Positions 24,738 to 34,061 are shown, counted from the first letter of the stretch. The stretch is DNA of 64,000 nucleotides from Lachnospiraceae bacterium (GCA_022791575.1 JAAVZI010000009.1:62001-126000); one strand, 5' to 3'. Notes: generated from the sequence alone by a model not told the origin. Numbers and translations: made by a program.

Positions 24738-26585
24738 CTATTTCTGACTGGTACTGCAGGTCAGAGAATCAATATAATAACAGCTTTGAGGCAGTTTGAT
24801 ATCGGCATCTTTTAAATCGCCTAGATCTCCCCATTTTCCGCAGTCTTCTATTGTATTAAAGCACAGAGTCTCCTTGGTGGTAAATAAAATACGTTCGACT
24901 GTGTAGACAGAATTGCTGAAACGGAAGTCTTTGCTTCGGCTTTCTCCACCTTGATCCAGCGTCAGAGTAAAGTGGTTAGTCAGGCAGCAGACTTCGATGG
25001 TGATGTCCATCCATTCTCCCTGAACATATGTTCCAAATTCATCATATCGGCCTCCATTTTTCACAATTACTTTTCCGTTATGCTGAAAATAAAAACGGAT
25101 TGGCACCAGTCCGTGTCCTTCTTGTACTTCGATTGTAAAACAGGACTGGCTGCAGGCAGGCGTAAGAAATACTCTGGTCTTTAATGTTACCTGTTCGCTT
25201 TCAGGAAAAACTCTCATAGCCCGGCCGCGGTCGTAGGGATCTGCATCCTGAAGGCAGAGGGCATTGCCGTTTCCCAGAGGCGACTCGGCGACCGCAACTG
25301 GAGACCACAGAGGGGAATAGAGGTTCCAGCCTTCTACGAATGGACCTTGGGGCATTTGCTGGAAATTCGTATCAGCAGAGCCAGATTCGCATCCAGTTAT
25401 AGGACAAGGGGTGCGGCTGACCCAGACATCTTCCTTGTTGACCGTATAAGCAAGCCAGAGTGCCTGATCTTCTGGTTTGGGATTGTGTTCGCAGATTCCA
25501 CGGATATATTGAGGCCCAAGATTTTTATACAAACCTGCATATTTATGGGGGGAAACTTCGGGGGTGACAGCAAGCAGATGATCAAAGTCCCGGCCGTTTT
25601 CTCCTGTAATGACGGCAATGGGCCAGCGATGGGCGCTGTCGGTAGTCGGATTATAGGCGAGTGCATATCGTCCGTCTGCAGTTTTTTCACCCCAGACTTT
25701 GCCGGTTGCAGTTTCTAAGGAATAGCAGGTCTGCAGCTCACTCCAGGTCTGTCCCTGATCCAGGGAACGGGTTACCAGAGAATTCTTGTAATATCCTATG
25801 ACGTCTCCGTTTTCCAGAGTATAATAGGAGATAGCTTCTGCGCCGGGCTGAGTGAACCAGTCCTGATTATGGCGTTCCTCTTCCCACATCTGTGCAGTTA
25901 CCAGTTGATCTGCTATTAATTCATGGCAGGCAGCTTGAAAGCCTTGATCTTCGCTTTCAGTAAAATGAGGGAACATAGGAGTGTTTTCCTTTGTATATCC
26001 ACCGGCTTCATTAAAACGCAGGAAATAGATATCAGAAAATGTAAAATCCGTATAGATTTCCCGTACAACCCGTCCGACGCCATAACCATTGTTCGGTGCA
26101 ATACCGTGGTTGGGGGCGATTCCATAAAAAGCAGTAGCAAGCAGGCGGTTATCGCTGGAGACAAAGAAGCTCATTCTCTGATGCATAACACAATCAACGG
26201 TTTCTTCTGTCAGTTCGTCTTTGTTGGGGCCCTGATAAGGAGCAGTGGGAGCCTTGGCCGGGGGGAATAGCACCACTGGACGGGACCAGCGGGCACCGTC
26301 CGGCGACCAGGTGATCAGCGTCTGTGACGGCGGCAGATGCTCGCTGACTGGGTCTGACAGATAATCCAGGAAGAAATAGTGGTTCCAATAGGCCAGCATA
26401 GCTGCATGGTTATAGGTCCAGCCAAAACCATCGGTAGAATGTTCCGGTGTTTTTGTGGCCCGCATTACTTGGAAGCAGTGTGTGCCGACAGCGTGCCGGA
26501 GAGCTCCGTCCTGCGCTCTTACATCGGCCTTTTCTTTGTTGTGGCAGATAATAAGATCATTGTTAAAATAATCTGAAGTTGACAT
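24738..26585 (-). CDS. Cytoplasmic sialidase-fold protein with C-terminal lectin-like domain
   Basis: 615 residues with ATTAGGAGG before the start and no signal peptide. Asp-box-like turns of a sialidase/BNR propeller are visible: SPDGARWSRP near residue 94 and SLDQGQTWSE near 281. HAAMLAYWNHYFFLDYL and the repeated GIAPNHGIAPNNGYGVG stand out but give no family. The last ~180 residues look like a beta-sandwich (LKTRVFLTP, FTIEVQEGHGLVPIRFYF, WMDITIEVCCLTNHFTLTLD), as in concanavalin-like domains. No Arg triad could be assigned, so sialidase activity is not claimed. Its place after the PdxA2, kinase and propeller genes suggests a role on a plant-derived acidic glycan or oligosaccharide in the cytoplasm. 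Confidence 0.6.
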   Translation of the reverse strand: MSTSDYFNNDLIICHNKEKADVRAQDGALRHAVGTHCFQVMRATKTPEHSTDGFGWTYNHAAMLAYWNHYFFLDYLSDPVSEHLPPSQTLITWSPDGARWSRPVVLFPPAKAPTAPYQGPNKDELTEETVDCVMHQRMSFFVSSDNRLLATAFYGIAPNHGIAPNNGYGVGRVVREIYTDFTFSDIYFLRFNEAGGYTKENTPMFPHFTESEDQGFQAACHELIADQLVTAQMWEEERHNQDWFTQPGAEAISYYTLENGDVIGYYKNSLVTRSLDQGQTWSELQTCYSLETATGKVWGEKTADGRYALAYNPTTDSAHRWPIAVITGENGRDFDHLLAVTPEVSPHKYAGLYKNLGPQYIRGICEHNPKPEDQALWLAYTVNKEDVWVSRTPCPITGCESGSADTNFQQMPQGPFVEGWNLYSPLWSPVAVAESPLGNGNALCLQDADPYDRGRAMRVFPESEQVTLKTRVFLTPACSQSCFTIEVQEGHGLVPIRFYFQHNGKVIVKNGGRYDEFGTYVQGEWMDITIEVCCLTNHFTLTLDQGGESRSKDFRFSNSVYTVERILFTTKETLCFNTIEDCGKWGDLGDLKDADIKLPQSCYYIDSLTCSTSQK

Positions 26586-26697
26586 AATTTATCCTCCTAA
26601 TAGTGAAAAGGGCTGCGGCAGATCTTCTTGCAGCAGCATCCTCTTCTTGTTTCATTTAGGTTCTGTGATATTCCTGTGCAGCCAGACGGCCACTGCA

Positions 26698-29064
26698 CTA
26701 GAAAATCTCTCCTATCGGGGAAGGCTCTTCCTTGCGTAAATCTTTTTTGGAAATCATGATTCCATTTTCAAATACAAATTCCCCGGTTACATTTCCTTTG
26801 TTCCGCCCGAAGGTTTGAGCCATACCTTCGGCTTTTTTATCTTTGAATCTGGCTCTGGATTTGATGTTGTTGGATTCTGGATAATAAGTGGTTAATACGT
26901 CAAAATGATCCTCTGTGTGGTTCCACTGGAATACTTTGAAGCCCTGTTCATCATAATAGATGTATTCGCCTGTACGGCAGCCCAGATGAAATTCTCCCTT
27001 GGTCATAATATTGCCGTTGGGATAATAGAAGATATCTTCTCCTTCCAGCAGGAAACGTCCATCGTCTGCCATACCGCCCGACCATCGGCAGCGCAGCTGG
27101 CCATTATCATAATATTCTTCAAACGTCTCAATCTCAGAAACGATCTGAGTCGCATGGGACTGCATTAATATTTCATCAGCAGGGGATTCATCCTCATGAT
27201 TCAAAAGCCATGCTTCATTGAATTCAAAATGCAGCAGCGGCCGATTATTACTGGTGATAATATGGATCATGCCATCTTCACTCTGGCGGCATACACTATA
27301 GCCAAGCGTAGGCTTTCCTGCGAATTCATGGGGACTCTTTTTCTGACCCTGCGCACCCCAGAGAGGTTTCATAGTCCAGGTTTTGCCGTCATCATCTGAC
27401 CAGGCTCCATAAGAACCCCAGCCTTCTACATCAGCCGGTTTCTGACCCTTCTTATTCTGATAATCGGCGCACATAAAGAGGCGTCCGGATTTCAGGCGGA
27501 TAATGGAAGGACGTTGTCCAGAAAACTGCATGGGGAAAGGTGTTTTCGTAACTTCCCAGCTATCTCCTTCGTCTTTGGAAATGGCCTGAGGCATATAGCC
27601 GTCAATATCTGAATTCTTGCCGCCCATGGCAAGAAGGGAACCGTCCAAAAGTTCTACGCACGTAGAATGACGTCCGGCTGTCCGGCCTTTTGGATTTTCC
27701 CAGGTTTTCATATTGTCATGAGTTCTCCAGAGAACAGAACCTGGTTCAAATGCAGCATCTGCAGCCATGTAGAATGTCCCGTCCTTTGCACGGATACAAG
27801 AATTAATCGGCTGTCTTACTACACGTTCAGCAGTATCTTTAAAGAATGGGAACTGAACCTGGCTCCAGGTAGCACCGTTATCTTTTGAATAGATATACTG
27901 GAACGGGAAGGAGTTGTTCAGCTGCTGCCAGCCCCAGAAGTGGTAAATCGTTCCATCAGTGTCTGTATAGAGATTGGGAGCATGATCGTTTACGCCTACC
28001 GGATTGAGGAAGATATCTGGTTGTTCCCACTCGTCACAGCCTTTTCTAAGGCGTGTACCTGCCAGTCCTACTTCTGCGTCATACTCTTTATAGGAAGAGT
28101 ATACAGTATACAGAAGATCTCCGTTTGGACAAACGGTTAGTGCTGGAGAATGGTGGTGATGACGAAAGGCTGGGGTCAGGCCTACGGCACGGATTTCTTC
28201 GCTGGGAGAATTATCCGGCGGTGTAGGAAAGACATGACGTTTTCTAAAATAAGGCTTTTCGGCGTCAGGTCCCTCGGTTAGATGGACCTGGGTCTGATGA
28301 ACATTCATGCAGACCTGGTTGGTGGGATTCTTGCCGTTTGTGACCGGCATTTCCCCGCAGGCAAGACGTAGGCCGATAATATGGCGTCCGAACTCATTAT
28401 TGGTATCCTCGTGATAATGCCGGTACTGCGGAGGCAGTGCAGCACGGAACCATAGATCCAGATTATGTTCATTGTAACGGGCAGGATTGTCCAGATAGCC
28501 GCCTCGGATACATTTACAAAGACCAGTATCCGGGCCAACCGGATTTTCCTGGTCCTGGTCCATATAACCATCATACCAGTCAAAGCACCATTCTCGGATA
28601 TGGGTATCACACATACGATCAATATCTAATTCCGTTGATTTTCTGGCCGCAGCTTCCCATTCAGTTTCTGTAGGAAGACGGTACTGAAAGCCTTCTTTGG
28701 CAGACAGCCATTTGCAGAATTCAGCAGCTTCATACCAGCTGACTCCCAGAACGTAACCCCGATAATTGGTGGTATCAGAGGCTCTGCCATAGACTTCTTG
28801 ATAGAATTGTTCGAAGATATCCTGTTTGACGGGTTCTTCTGCTATAAAGTAAGGTTTGGTTATTTTGCATTTATGAGAAGGCAGAGCGTCAGGATGATTC
28901 TCCCAATCACCTCCGCCACGTCTGTATTCATGGGGTTCTACCTTTACCATACGCTGTCCTAGAGAGTTGGTAAACGTATCTTCTTTGGTTACCACCGGGT
29001 AATTTCCCCAGTCGAAGTCCTGGCAGAGCCAGGCTCCTGTATATGCTTTCATTGTTGTCTCCAC
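26698..29064 (-). CDS. Three-part fusion: FGE/SUMF1-like domain, sialidase-like propeller, MORN-type repeats
   Basis: 788 residues without a signal peptide. Residues ~1-250 match the formylglycine-generating-enzyme fold (VSWYEAAEFCKWLSAKEGF, YRLPTETEWEAAAR, REWCFDWYDGY, IRGGYLDNPARY). The paired active-site Cys expected after the IRGG motif in true enzymes is not seen, so this is probably a binding version. Residues ~290-610 are a BNR propeller with three Asp boxes (SKDNGATWS, SKDEGDSWE, SDDDGKTWT). Residues ~640-775 are MORN-like (YYDNGQLRCRW, YYPNGNIMTKGEF, YYDEQGFKVF). It is the third gene of a minus-strand group after the kinase and PdxA2, 42 bp from PdxA2. The substrate is unknown; glycan handling in the cytoplasm is inferred. 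Confidence 0.7.
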   Translation of the reverse strand: METTMKAYTGAWLCQDFDWGNYPVVTKEDTFTNSLGQRMVKVEPHEYRRGGGDWENHPDALPSHKCKITKPYFIAEEPVKQDIFEQFYQEVYGRASDTTNYRGYVLGVSWYEAAEFCKWLSAKEGFQYRLPTETEWEAAARKSTELDIDRMCDTHIREWCFDWYDGYMDQDQENPVGPDTGLCKCIRGGYLDNPARYNEHNLDLWFRAALPPQYRHYHEDTNNEFGRHIIGLRLACGEMPVTNGKNPTNQVCMNVHQTQVHLTEGPDAEKPYFRKRHVFPTPPDNSPSEEIRAVGLTPAFRHHHHSPALTVCPNGDLLYTVYSSYKEYDAEVGLAGTRLRKGCDEWEQPDIFLNPVGVNDHAPNLYTDTDGTIYHFWGWQQLNNSFPFQYIYSKDNGATWSQVQFPFFKDTAERVVRQPINSCIRAKDGTFYMAADAAFEPGSVLWRTHDNMKTWENPKGRTAGRHSTCVELLDGSLLAMGGKNSDIDGYMPQAISKDEGDSWEVTKTPFPMQFSGQRPSIIRLKSGRLFMCADYQNKKGQKPADVEGWGSYGAWSDDDGKTWTMKPLWGAQGQKKSPHEFAGKPTLGYSVCRQSEDGMIHIITSNNRPLLHFEFNEAWLLNHEDESPADEILMQSHATQIVSEIETFEEYYDNGQLRCRWSGGMADDGRFLLEGEDIFYYPNGNIMTKGEFHLGCRTGEYIYYDEQGFKVFQWNHTEDHFDVLTTYYPESNNIKSRARFKDKKAEGMAQTFGRNKGNVTGEFVFENGIMISKKDLRKEEPSPIGEIF

Positions 29065-29106
29065 GATAATTCCTTTCTCTTCTATGTTTAAGATAAATGA
29101 AGATTA

Positions 29107-30072
29107 TTAACGGTTCTGAATTTTTCTGCCATATTCAAATGCAGCAGCCAGACTTCCAGTACTGGCAATTCCTTTATATGCAATATCATATGCCGTACCA
29201 TGATCTACAGAGGTACGTACTACTTTCAGTCCTAAAGTAACATTAACGCCGCCTTCAAAGTCTAAAAGCTTCATAGGAATATGTCCCTGATCGTGGTACA
29301 TACATACAACCGCATCGAACTCTCCTTTATATGCACGCAGAAATACGGTATCCGGCGGAATGGCACCGAAGCAGAGCATACCATCTTTATTAGCAGCTTC
29401 TACCGCAGGATTGATTTCATCGATTTCCTGACGGCCAAAGGCACCGCCCTCACCTGCATGGGCATTTAATCCGGCAACTGCAATGCGGGGCTGTTCTTTA
29501 AAGCGTGCCAATGCATCGTAGGTTAATTTTATAACATCGTATACCCGGTCTTTTTTTACGTTTTGAATGGATTGTTCCATAGAAACATGGGTGCTGCAAT
29601 GGGTAACAGTCAGACTGTCGGAAGCCAGCATCATCGTATAGTTAGTTTGGCCGCAGATATCTGCAATCAGTTCCGTATGACCGGTAAAATCAGGGTCTGA
29701 AAGCCGGATCGCTTCTTTGTTCACCGGAAGGGTAACAAGAGCGCTGAACTTATGATCAAGAGCCATTCTGGAAGCTTCTGCAACATATTCTCTGGAAGCA
29801 GCAGCCACCTCTCGGTTAATCTGCCCTGGTGTCAGCTGATCCGATCTTAATAAATGCAGATCATAAATATTAAGAGCATTTTTTTCTTCATCTTCTAAAG
29901 AGGCCATTTTATGCAACGGAACTTTCAGTCCCAGCTTATCGTTACAATAATCCAAAACGGAATAATCACCGACAAGGGCGTAGCGTTCATTGCTTAATTC
30001 CCGTTTCTTAAATGCGTTTAAAGCGATCTCCGGCCCTACGCCATTGCCATCGCCCATAGTTACTGCTAACAT
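29107..30072 (-). CDS. pdxA2: PdxA2-type 4-phosphate dehydrogenase of acid-sugar catabolism
   Basis: About 322 residues. An ATG at 30081 directly abuts the AGAAAGG site, so the in-frame ATG at 30072 has the better spacing. The PdxA fold is clear: VTMGDGNGVGPEIA at the N-terminus, metal-site FTGHTELI and CMYHDQGHIPMKLLDFEGGV, and the C-terminal VRTSVDHGTAYDIA. Pyridoxine-pathway PdxA and catabolic PdxA2 share these motifs. The adjacent DUF1537 kinase points to PdxA2, which oxidises and decarboxylates D-threonate or D-erythronate 4-phosphate to dihydroxyacetone phosphate. The exact acid sugar is not shown. It is 39 bp downstream of the kinase, in one operon. Confidence 0.82.
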   Translation of the reverse strand: MLAVTMGDGNGVGPEIALNAFKKRELSNERYALVGDYSVLDYCNDKLGLKVPLHKMASLEDEEKNALNIYDLHLLRSDQLTPGQINREVAAASREYVAEASRMALDHKFSALVTLPVNKEAIRLSDPDFTGHTELIADICGQTNYTMMLASDSLTVTHCSTHVSMEQSIQNVKKDRVYDVIKLTYDALARFKEQPRIAVAGLNAHAGEGGAFGRQEIDEINPAVEAANKDGMLCFGAIPPDTVFLRAYKGEFDAVVCMYHDQGHIPMKLLDFEGGVNVTLGLKVVRTSVDHGTAYDIAYKGIASTGSLAAAFEYGRKIQNR

Positions 30073-30111
30073 AATTTTCATCCTTTCTTTACTAAAATAA
30101 TATACAATGAT

Positions 30112-31443
30112 TTACAGTTTCCGCAGGTAATGTTCAATTACCGGAATCATATCTGCTTCTCCAAATCCTCCGGATTTGGTTACTAGGTGAACGGCCTGTC
30201 CTTTGTATTGAATCTCACAGAGAGGGACTCCGGCAGTAATCTCACCGGCAGCACAGACCTGATGACAGGAAAGCTGATTTAAGATGGCAGCTGCCATGTC
30301 GCCGCCGAATACTGCCAGGTTTTTCAGAGAATTTGACGAAGCTCCAAATGAAGCACTGCTGTCATCTGGTTCCATTTCATCTATGATAGATTTTACCAAA
30401 GAAGAGGTATATCTGGCAATATAATTATGAAGATTTTTTTCGTAATTTGTTGTGGTATCAGAAGAACAGGGAGTATTGCTCTCCAGCTCTTTTTGCTCCA
30501 CGGCGGTAGCAAGTATGACAGATTGTCCGTTCTGCAGGCTGGTAACAGCTTGTTTCACAATTTCCAAATACTGAAAATCTTTAAAAAAATCTTTATTTTC
30601 AGGGGTTGATGTGATATAATCAGTATTAGAAAACATAATCTTGGCAAGCGGTATGACCGGATATCCTTGACCTCGTGCATAGACAAGCTGCTGCAGTGTG
30701 ACGGCATTTGCGCTTCCGCTGACAAAAAGAACCGGTCCGCTGCTTTTAGAAATGCTGGATAAAGCTTTGTTAAAAGGCAGATGTTCTGCAAAGGTGGAAG
30801 CAAAGCCGGCACAGCCGGCAGTAAAGGTATAGAGATTTTGCTGCTGGATCAAGCTGCCAATGCTGCGCAGCTGTTCATTGGTTTCACAATCGAATAGATA
30901 TACTGTATCACAGTCAAGTGAAGTTTCTGTGAATAAATGGTAATTTTCATGTGAAATGCATAGACAGCGGACCGGATAATCCCGGTTTAAAATAGCAGGA
31001 ATATAGCTTTCTACAGCAGGCGATCTGGGATCGTCACGGAATACGGAATCTTCTAACCGCTGGCCATTTACATAGGCAGTGGCATCTCTGGTTATACGAT
31101 TCAATTCTGGAAATGCTGGAATGAAGCATAGCGGCTTTCGGCATACATGCAGCGCTGCTGCAAAAACAGCAGAGAGATTGCCTCGAAGAACAGAATCCGT
31201 CTTCAGGTATACATGAGAGAAATCTTCCATATACTTGTACAAAAGGCTGCAAATGCATTCATAAGCCTCTTCTGGACAGGCGTGCCGGATGTCAGCGTTG
31301 ATTACAAGAACCTGACATTCCTGGTCAATGCTTGGAATGTCGTCAGGACTGGTCATAACCACGGTTCTAATGGAATGTTTGGAAAGCTGTACACCAGTAT
31401 CCAGCGCACCGGTAAAGTCATCAGCTATAATTAATAATTTCAT
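30112..31443 (-). CDS. Four-carbon acid-sugar kinase (DUF1537 family)
   Basis: 443 residues from ATG 31443, giving MKLLIIADDFTGALDTGVQL, the family's N-terminal signature. A longer frame to 31512 would run into the promoter, so it is rejected. The N-terminal domain (~1-220) binds the acid sugar (VYLKTDSVLRGNLSA). The C-terminal domain (~240-440) carries the Gly-rich nucleotide-binding segments (VLFVSGSANAVTLQQL, LAVFGGDMAAAIL, AGEITAGVPLC, LVTKSGGFGEADMI). These kinases phosphorylate D-threonate, D-erythronate or related 3-oxo acids at C4. With PdxA2 next in the operon, D-threonate or D-erythronate is the best guess. An inverted repeat overlapping the promoter suggests a dedicated repressor, which is not encoded nearby. 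Confidence 0.82.
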   Translation of the reverse strand: MKLLIIADDFTGALDTGVQLSKHSIRTVVMTSPDDIPSIDQECQVLVINADIRHACPEEAYECICSLLYKYMEDFSHVYLKTDSVLRGNLSAVFAAALHVCRKPLCFIPAFPELNRITRDATAYVNGQRLEDSVFRDDPRSPAVESYIPAILNRDYPVRCLCISHENYHLFTETSLDCDTVYLFDCETNEQLRSIGSLIQQQNLYTFTAGCAGFASTFAEHLPFNKALSSISKSSGPVLFVSGSANAVTLQQLVYARGQGYPVIPLAKIMFSNTDYITSTPENKDFFKDFQYLEIVKQAVTSLQNGQSVILATAVEQKELESNTPCSSDTTTNYEKNLHNYIARYTSSLVKSIIDEMEPDDSSASFGASSNSLKNLAVFGGDMAAAILNQLSCHQVCAAGEITAGVPLCEIQYKGQAVHLVTKSGGFGEADMIPVIEHYLRKL

Positions 31444-31482
31444 AGAGGGCAGATATCCTTTCTCGTAAAATGATATTGATTC

Positions 31483-31512
31483 TAGTATACATACTAAATG
31501 TAAGATACACAA
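31483..31512 (-). promoter_or_regulatory. Promoter and operator-like repeat of the kinase-pdxA2 operon
   Basis: On the minus strand TTGTGT (plus 31507-31512), 17 bp and TATACT (plus 31484-31489). The inverted repeat TAGTAT-AC-ATACTA (31483-31496) covers the -10; its GTATAC centre resembles GntR-family operators. The leader to the kinase start is about 34 nt. Confidence 0.6.
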
Positions 31513-31717
31513 GACATTTTAAGAGAAAATTTAAATTATATTATGAAGTTTTTATGCTTTTTTTACAGGGAGTTTATAATGGACTAAAAAGTTTAGAAAA
31601 GAGCGGAAAAGCCCTAAAAACCGGAACATAAAATTACATAAATGCAATATGTTTTTCCATATCATTCTATAAAAAATAGTGGTAAAATATTAAGGTGACC
31701 ATTCTGAAGTCGTTTTT

Positions 31718-31746
31718 TTGCGTGCTTTTTATACAAAAAATATAGT
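31718..31746 (+). promoter_or_regulatory. Candidate promoter of the aldolase-dehydrogenase pair
   Basis: TTGCGT (31718-31723), a 17-bp spacer and TATAGT (31741-31746), giving a start near 31753 and a leader of ~135 nt. The rest of 31513-31888 is very AT-rich and shows no gene or clear terminator. Confidence 0.5.
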
Positions 31747-31888
31747 ATAGATTCGTGAAAATTATGTTGAAAAGTTATGAAAAAACTGTGTTTTTTCTTA
31801 AAAAAGGCAAAAGAACCAAGAAAATTCAGAAGTAGATAAAATTGCATATCAGGCAATTTAATAAGAAAAGGAGGCTGGTGTAGATATT

Positions 31889-32770
31889 ATGAGAATTAAC
31901 GGAATTATTTCCGCAATGTTGACTCCGCTGAATCCTGATGAAACCGTGAATGAACTGGAACTTCGAAACCAGGTGAACCGGCAGATCAAAGCTGGTGTGG
32001 CAGCAGTGTTCTGTCTGGGAACGAATGGTGAGTTCTATGCATTTGACCAGGATGAAAAGAAACGGATTATCGATGTTGTGGTAGATGAAGCAAAGGGAAG
32101 AGTACCTGTACTGGCAGGTACTGGCTGTGTAACTACTAGGGAGACGATCGCACTTACCCGCTATGCCAAGGAAGCTGGTGTGGCAGCTGTATCAGTGATT
32201 TCGCCATATTTTGCAGGAATTACACAGGAGGGTCTGTATCAGCACTTTACCAAGGTTGCCAATGAATGTGAGGTTCCGGTTATCATGTACAATATACCAG
32301 CAAGGACGGGCGTGAACATTCATTATGGAACTGTGAAAAAACTGGCAAAGAATCCTTATATTATAGGAATTAAAGACAGCAGCGGTAATTTTGACAATAC
32401 CCTGCGTTACATAGAAGAAACACCGAATGATTTTATTGTACTGTGCGGGAATGATTCTTTGATCCTTTGGACCCTGATGGCGGGCGGCAATGGCGGTATA
32501 TCAGGCGTAACAAACATTTATCCGGAACATATGGTAAGCATTTACAATAAGTTTATGGAAGGTGATTTTGACGGCGCCAAGCTTGCCCAGGATCAGATCC
32601 GCTGTATCCGTGACTGCTTTGCAGGTTATAATCCTAATTCAGTAGTAAAACGTGCGGCAGCGCTGCTGGGATATCCAGTTGGAGCGGCAAGAGCGCCATT
32701 TCAGCTGGAGGACGAGAAGCTGGATGAAAAACTGTTGAAAGCTTTCGAAGCTTTTGAGGGCATCAAATAA
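31889..32770 (+). CDS. DapA/N-acetylneuraminate-lyase family class I aldolase
   Basis: 293 residues behind AAAAGGAGG. The family signature is complete: GTNGEF near residue 45, the catalytic Tyr in VIMYNIPARTG (~134), and the Schiff-base Lys in IIGIKDSSGNFDN (~161). The GIKDSSGN form is more usual in 2-keto-3-deoxy-acid and sialic-acid-type aldolases than in lysine-pathway DapA (GIKEATGD), so a catabolic pyruvate-forming aldolase is more likely than dihydrodipicolinate synthase. The iron alcohol dehydrogenase 20 bp downstream could reduce the aldehyde product. Substrate not proven. Confidence 0.8.
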   Translation: MRINGIISAMLTPLNPDETVNELELRNQVNRQIKAGVAAVFCLGTNGEFYAFDQDEKKRIIDVVVDEAKGRVPVLAGTGCVTTRETIALTRYAKEAGVAAVSVISPYFAGITQEGLYQHFTKVANECEVPVIMYNIPARTGVNIHYGTVKKLAKNPYIIGIKDSSGNFDNTLRYIEETPNDFIVLCGNDSLILWTLMAGGNGGISGVTNIYPEHMVSIYNKFMEGDFDGAKLAQDQIRCIRDCFAGYNPNSVVKRAAALLGYPVGAARAPFQLEDEKLDEKLLKAFEAFEGIK

Positions 32771-32790
32771 AAGGAATCGAGGAACGAATC

Positions 32791-33951
32791 ATGAATCAAC
32801 AGCAGTATAGTGTTAAGTTCCCGAAGAAAGTATTTTCGGGAAAAGGGTCTATTAATGAATTAAAAGGGATTGTCAGCGCGGCCGGAGCAGAATCGGTATG
32901 TCTGATGACGGATCAGGGAGTGGCCGGATGCGGTCTGGCAGAGCTTCCGCTTTCAGTGTTAAAGGAATGTGGCGTTAAGCTGACTATTGTGGATGATGTG
33001 GCCAGAGAGCCAAGTGTCTATGATGTAAAGGCTGTCTATGACAGGCTGAAGCAGAATGCGGTAGACCTGATTGTGGCAATCGGCGGAGGCAGTGTAATTG
33101 ACATGGCTAAGATTATGTCGGTAGCTATGACCAATGAGAAACTGATTGAAGATTTACGTGCTCCCGGCGTAATTGTGAATCCGTCGCTTCCTATGGCTGT
33201 GATTCCAACTACTTCAGGAACTGGCGCGGAAGCAACGGCTAATGCGATTTTCCTTTATCCAGAGGAGGATCTGAAGGTTGGAATTATACATGACAATATG
33301 ATACCAGATTATGTCATATTGGATGTGTCTGTTACTTGTGGGCTTCCTCCTGCATTGACGGCTTCTACCGGAGTAGATGCCTTATGTCATGCAGTGGAAT
33401 CGTACATATCAACATTGGCTAATCCAATCAGCAAAATGTTTTCTCTGCAGGCGGCTGAACGGATCTGCAGAAGTATTGAAAATGCTTATCAGGATGGAAA
33501 TAATCTGGCGGCAAGAGAAGATATGCAGCTTGGTTCCTTCTATGCAGGAATCTGTCTGACGACTTCTTCTACAGTTGCTGTTCATGCGTTGTCTTACCCG
33601 CTGGGTGGTAAATATCATATTCCTCATGGAGTCGCAAATGCCATACTGCTCCCTTATGTAATGGAAGCGAGTCTGGACTGCTGCAGAGAACAATTTACGA
33701 TCTTAGCTCCGTATATGATGAAGGACATTGATAAGGTGCCGAAGGAACAGTGGCCGGAAAAAGTGGTAGAGTATTTGTATGGCTTAGTAAGAAGACTTGA
33801 TATTCCGGATACATTGACGGAATTCGGGGTAAAACCAGAAGATCTGGATTATCTGACAGAAAATGCGGTCAAGGTAGAAAGGCTGCTGCTTAAGAATCCG
33901 AAGAAACTTTCAAAAGAAGAAATTAAACAGATATACGAAAAATTACTGTAG
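32791..33951 (+). CDS. Iron-containing (group III) alcohol dehydrogenase
   Basis: 386 residues. The NAD-binding segment IVAIGGGSVIDMAKIMS (~93-109) and PTTSGTGAEAT follow the family pattern. Metal ligands are visible as Asp and His in GVDALCHAVESY, His in VAVHALSYPLGG and His in YHIPHGVANAILLP. The position that is His in lactaldehyde reductase (AHPLG) is Tyr here (SYPLG), as in several other subgroups, so the name FucO should not be applied. It follows the aldolase gene by 20 bp and the two probably act in sequence, reducing an aldehyde such as lactaldehyde or glycolaldehyde. That substrate is inference. Confidence 0.82.
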   Translation: MNQQQYSVKFPKKVFSGKGSINELKGIVSAAGAESVCLMTDQGVAGCGLAELPLSVLKECGVKLTIVDDVAREPSVYDVKAVYDRLKQNAVDLIVAIGGGSVIDMAKIMSVAMTNEKLIEDLRAPGVIVNPSLPMAVIPTTSGTGAEATANAIFLYPEEDLKVGIIHDNMIPDYVILDVSVTCGLPPALTASTGVDALCHAVESYISTLANPISKMFSLQAAERICRSIENAYQDGNNLAAREDMQLGSFYAGICLTTSSTVAVHALSYPLGGKYHIPHGVANAILLPYVMEASLDCCREQFTILAPYMMKDIDKVPKEQWPEKVVEYLYGLVRRLDIPDTLTEFGVKPEDLDYLTENAVKVERLLLKNPKKLSKEEIKQIYEKLL

Positions 33952-34061
33952 CATTTAGGCTGGGGCTGGGCTGGCTGCATGTTAATTTTTTTCAATTGCG
34001 TAAGCAATTTATATATTAATCCCGATGAAGGTGGGAAATAATTTCGAGAGGAGAAAGGAAA

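Noticed and set aside
24738..26585. True exo-sialidase
   Set aside because: Asp-box turns show a propeller, but the Arg triad and catalytic Tyr/Glu pair could not be assigned, and there is no nan gene cluster.
26698..29064. Active formylglycine-generating enzyme for a sulfatase
   Set aside because: The fold is present but the expected catalytic Cys pair is not seen, and no sulfatase gene is in the window.
31889..32770. Naming the aldolase DapA of lysine synthesis
   Set aside because: The GIKDSSGN Schiff-base motif and catabolic context fit other class I keto-acid aldolases better.
32791..33951. Naming the iron dehydrogenase FucO (lactaldehyde reductase)
   Set aside because: Metal ligands agree, but a conserved active-site His is Tyr here and no fucose or rhamnose isomerase/kinase/aldolase genes are nearby.
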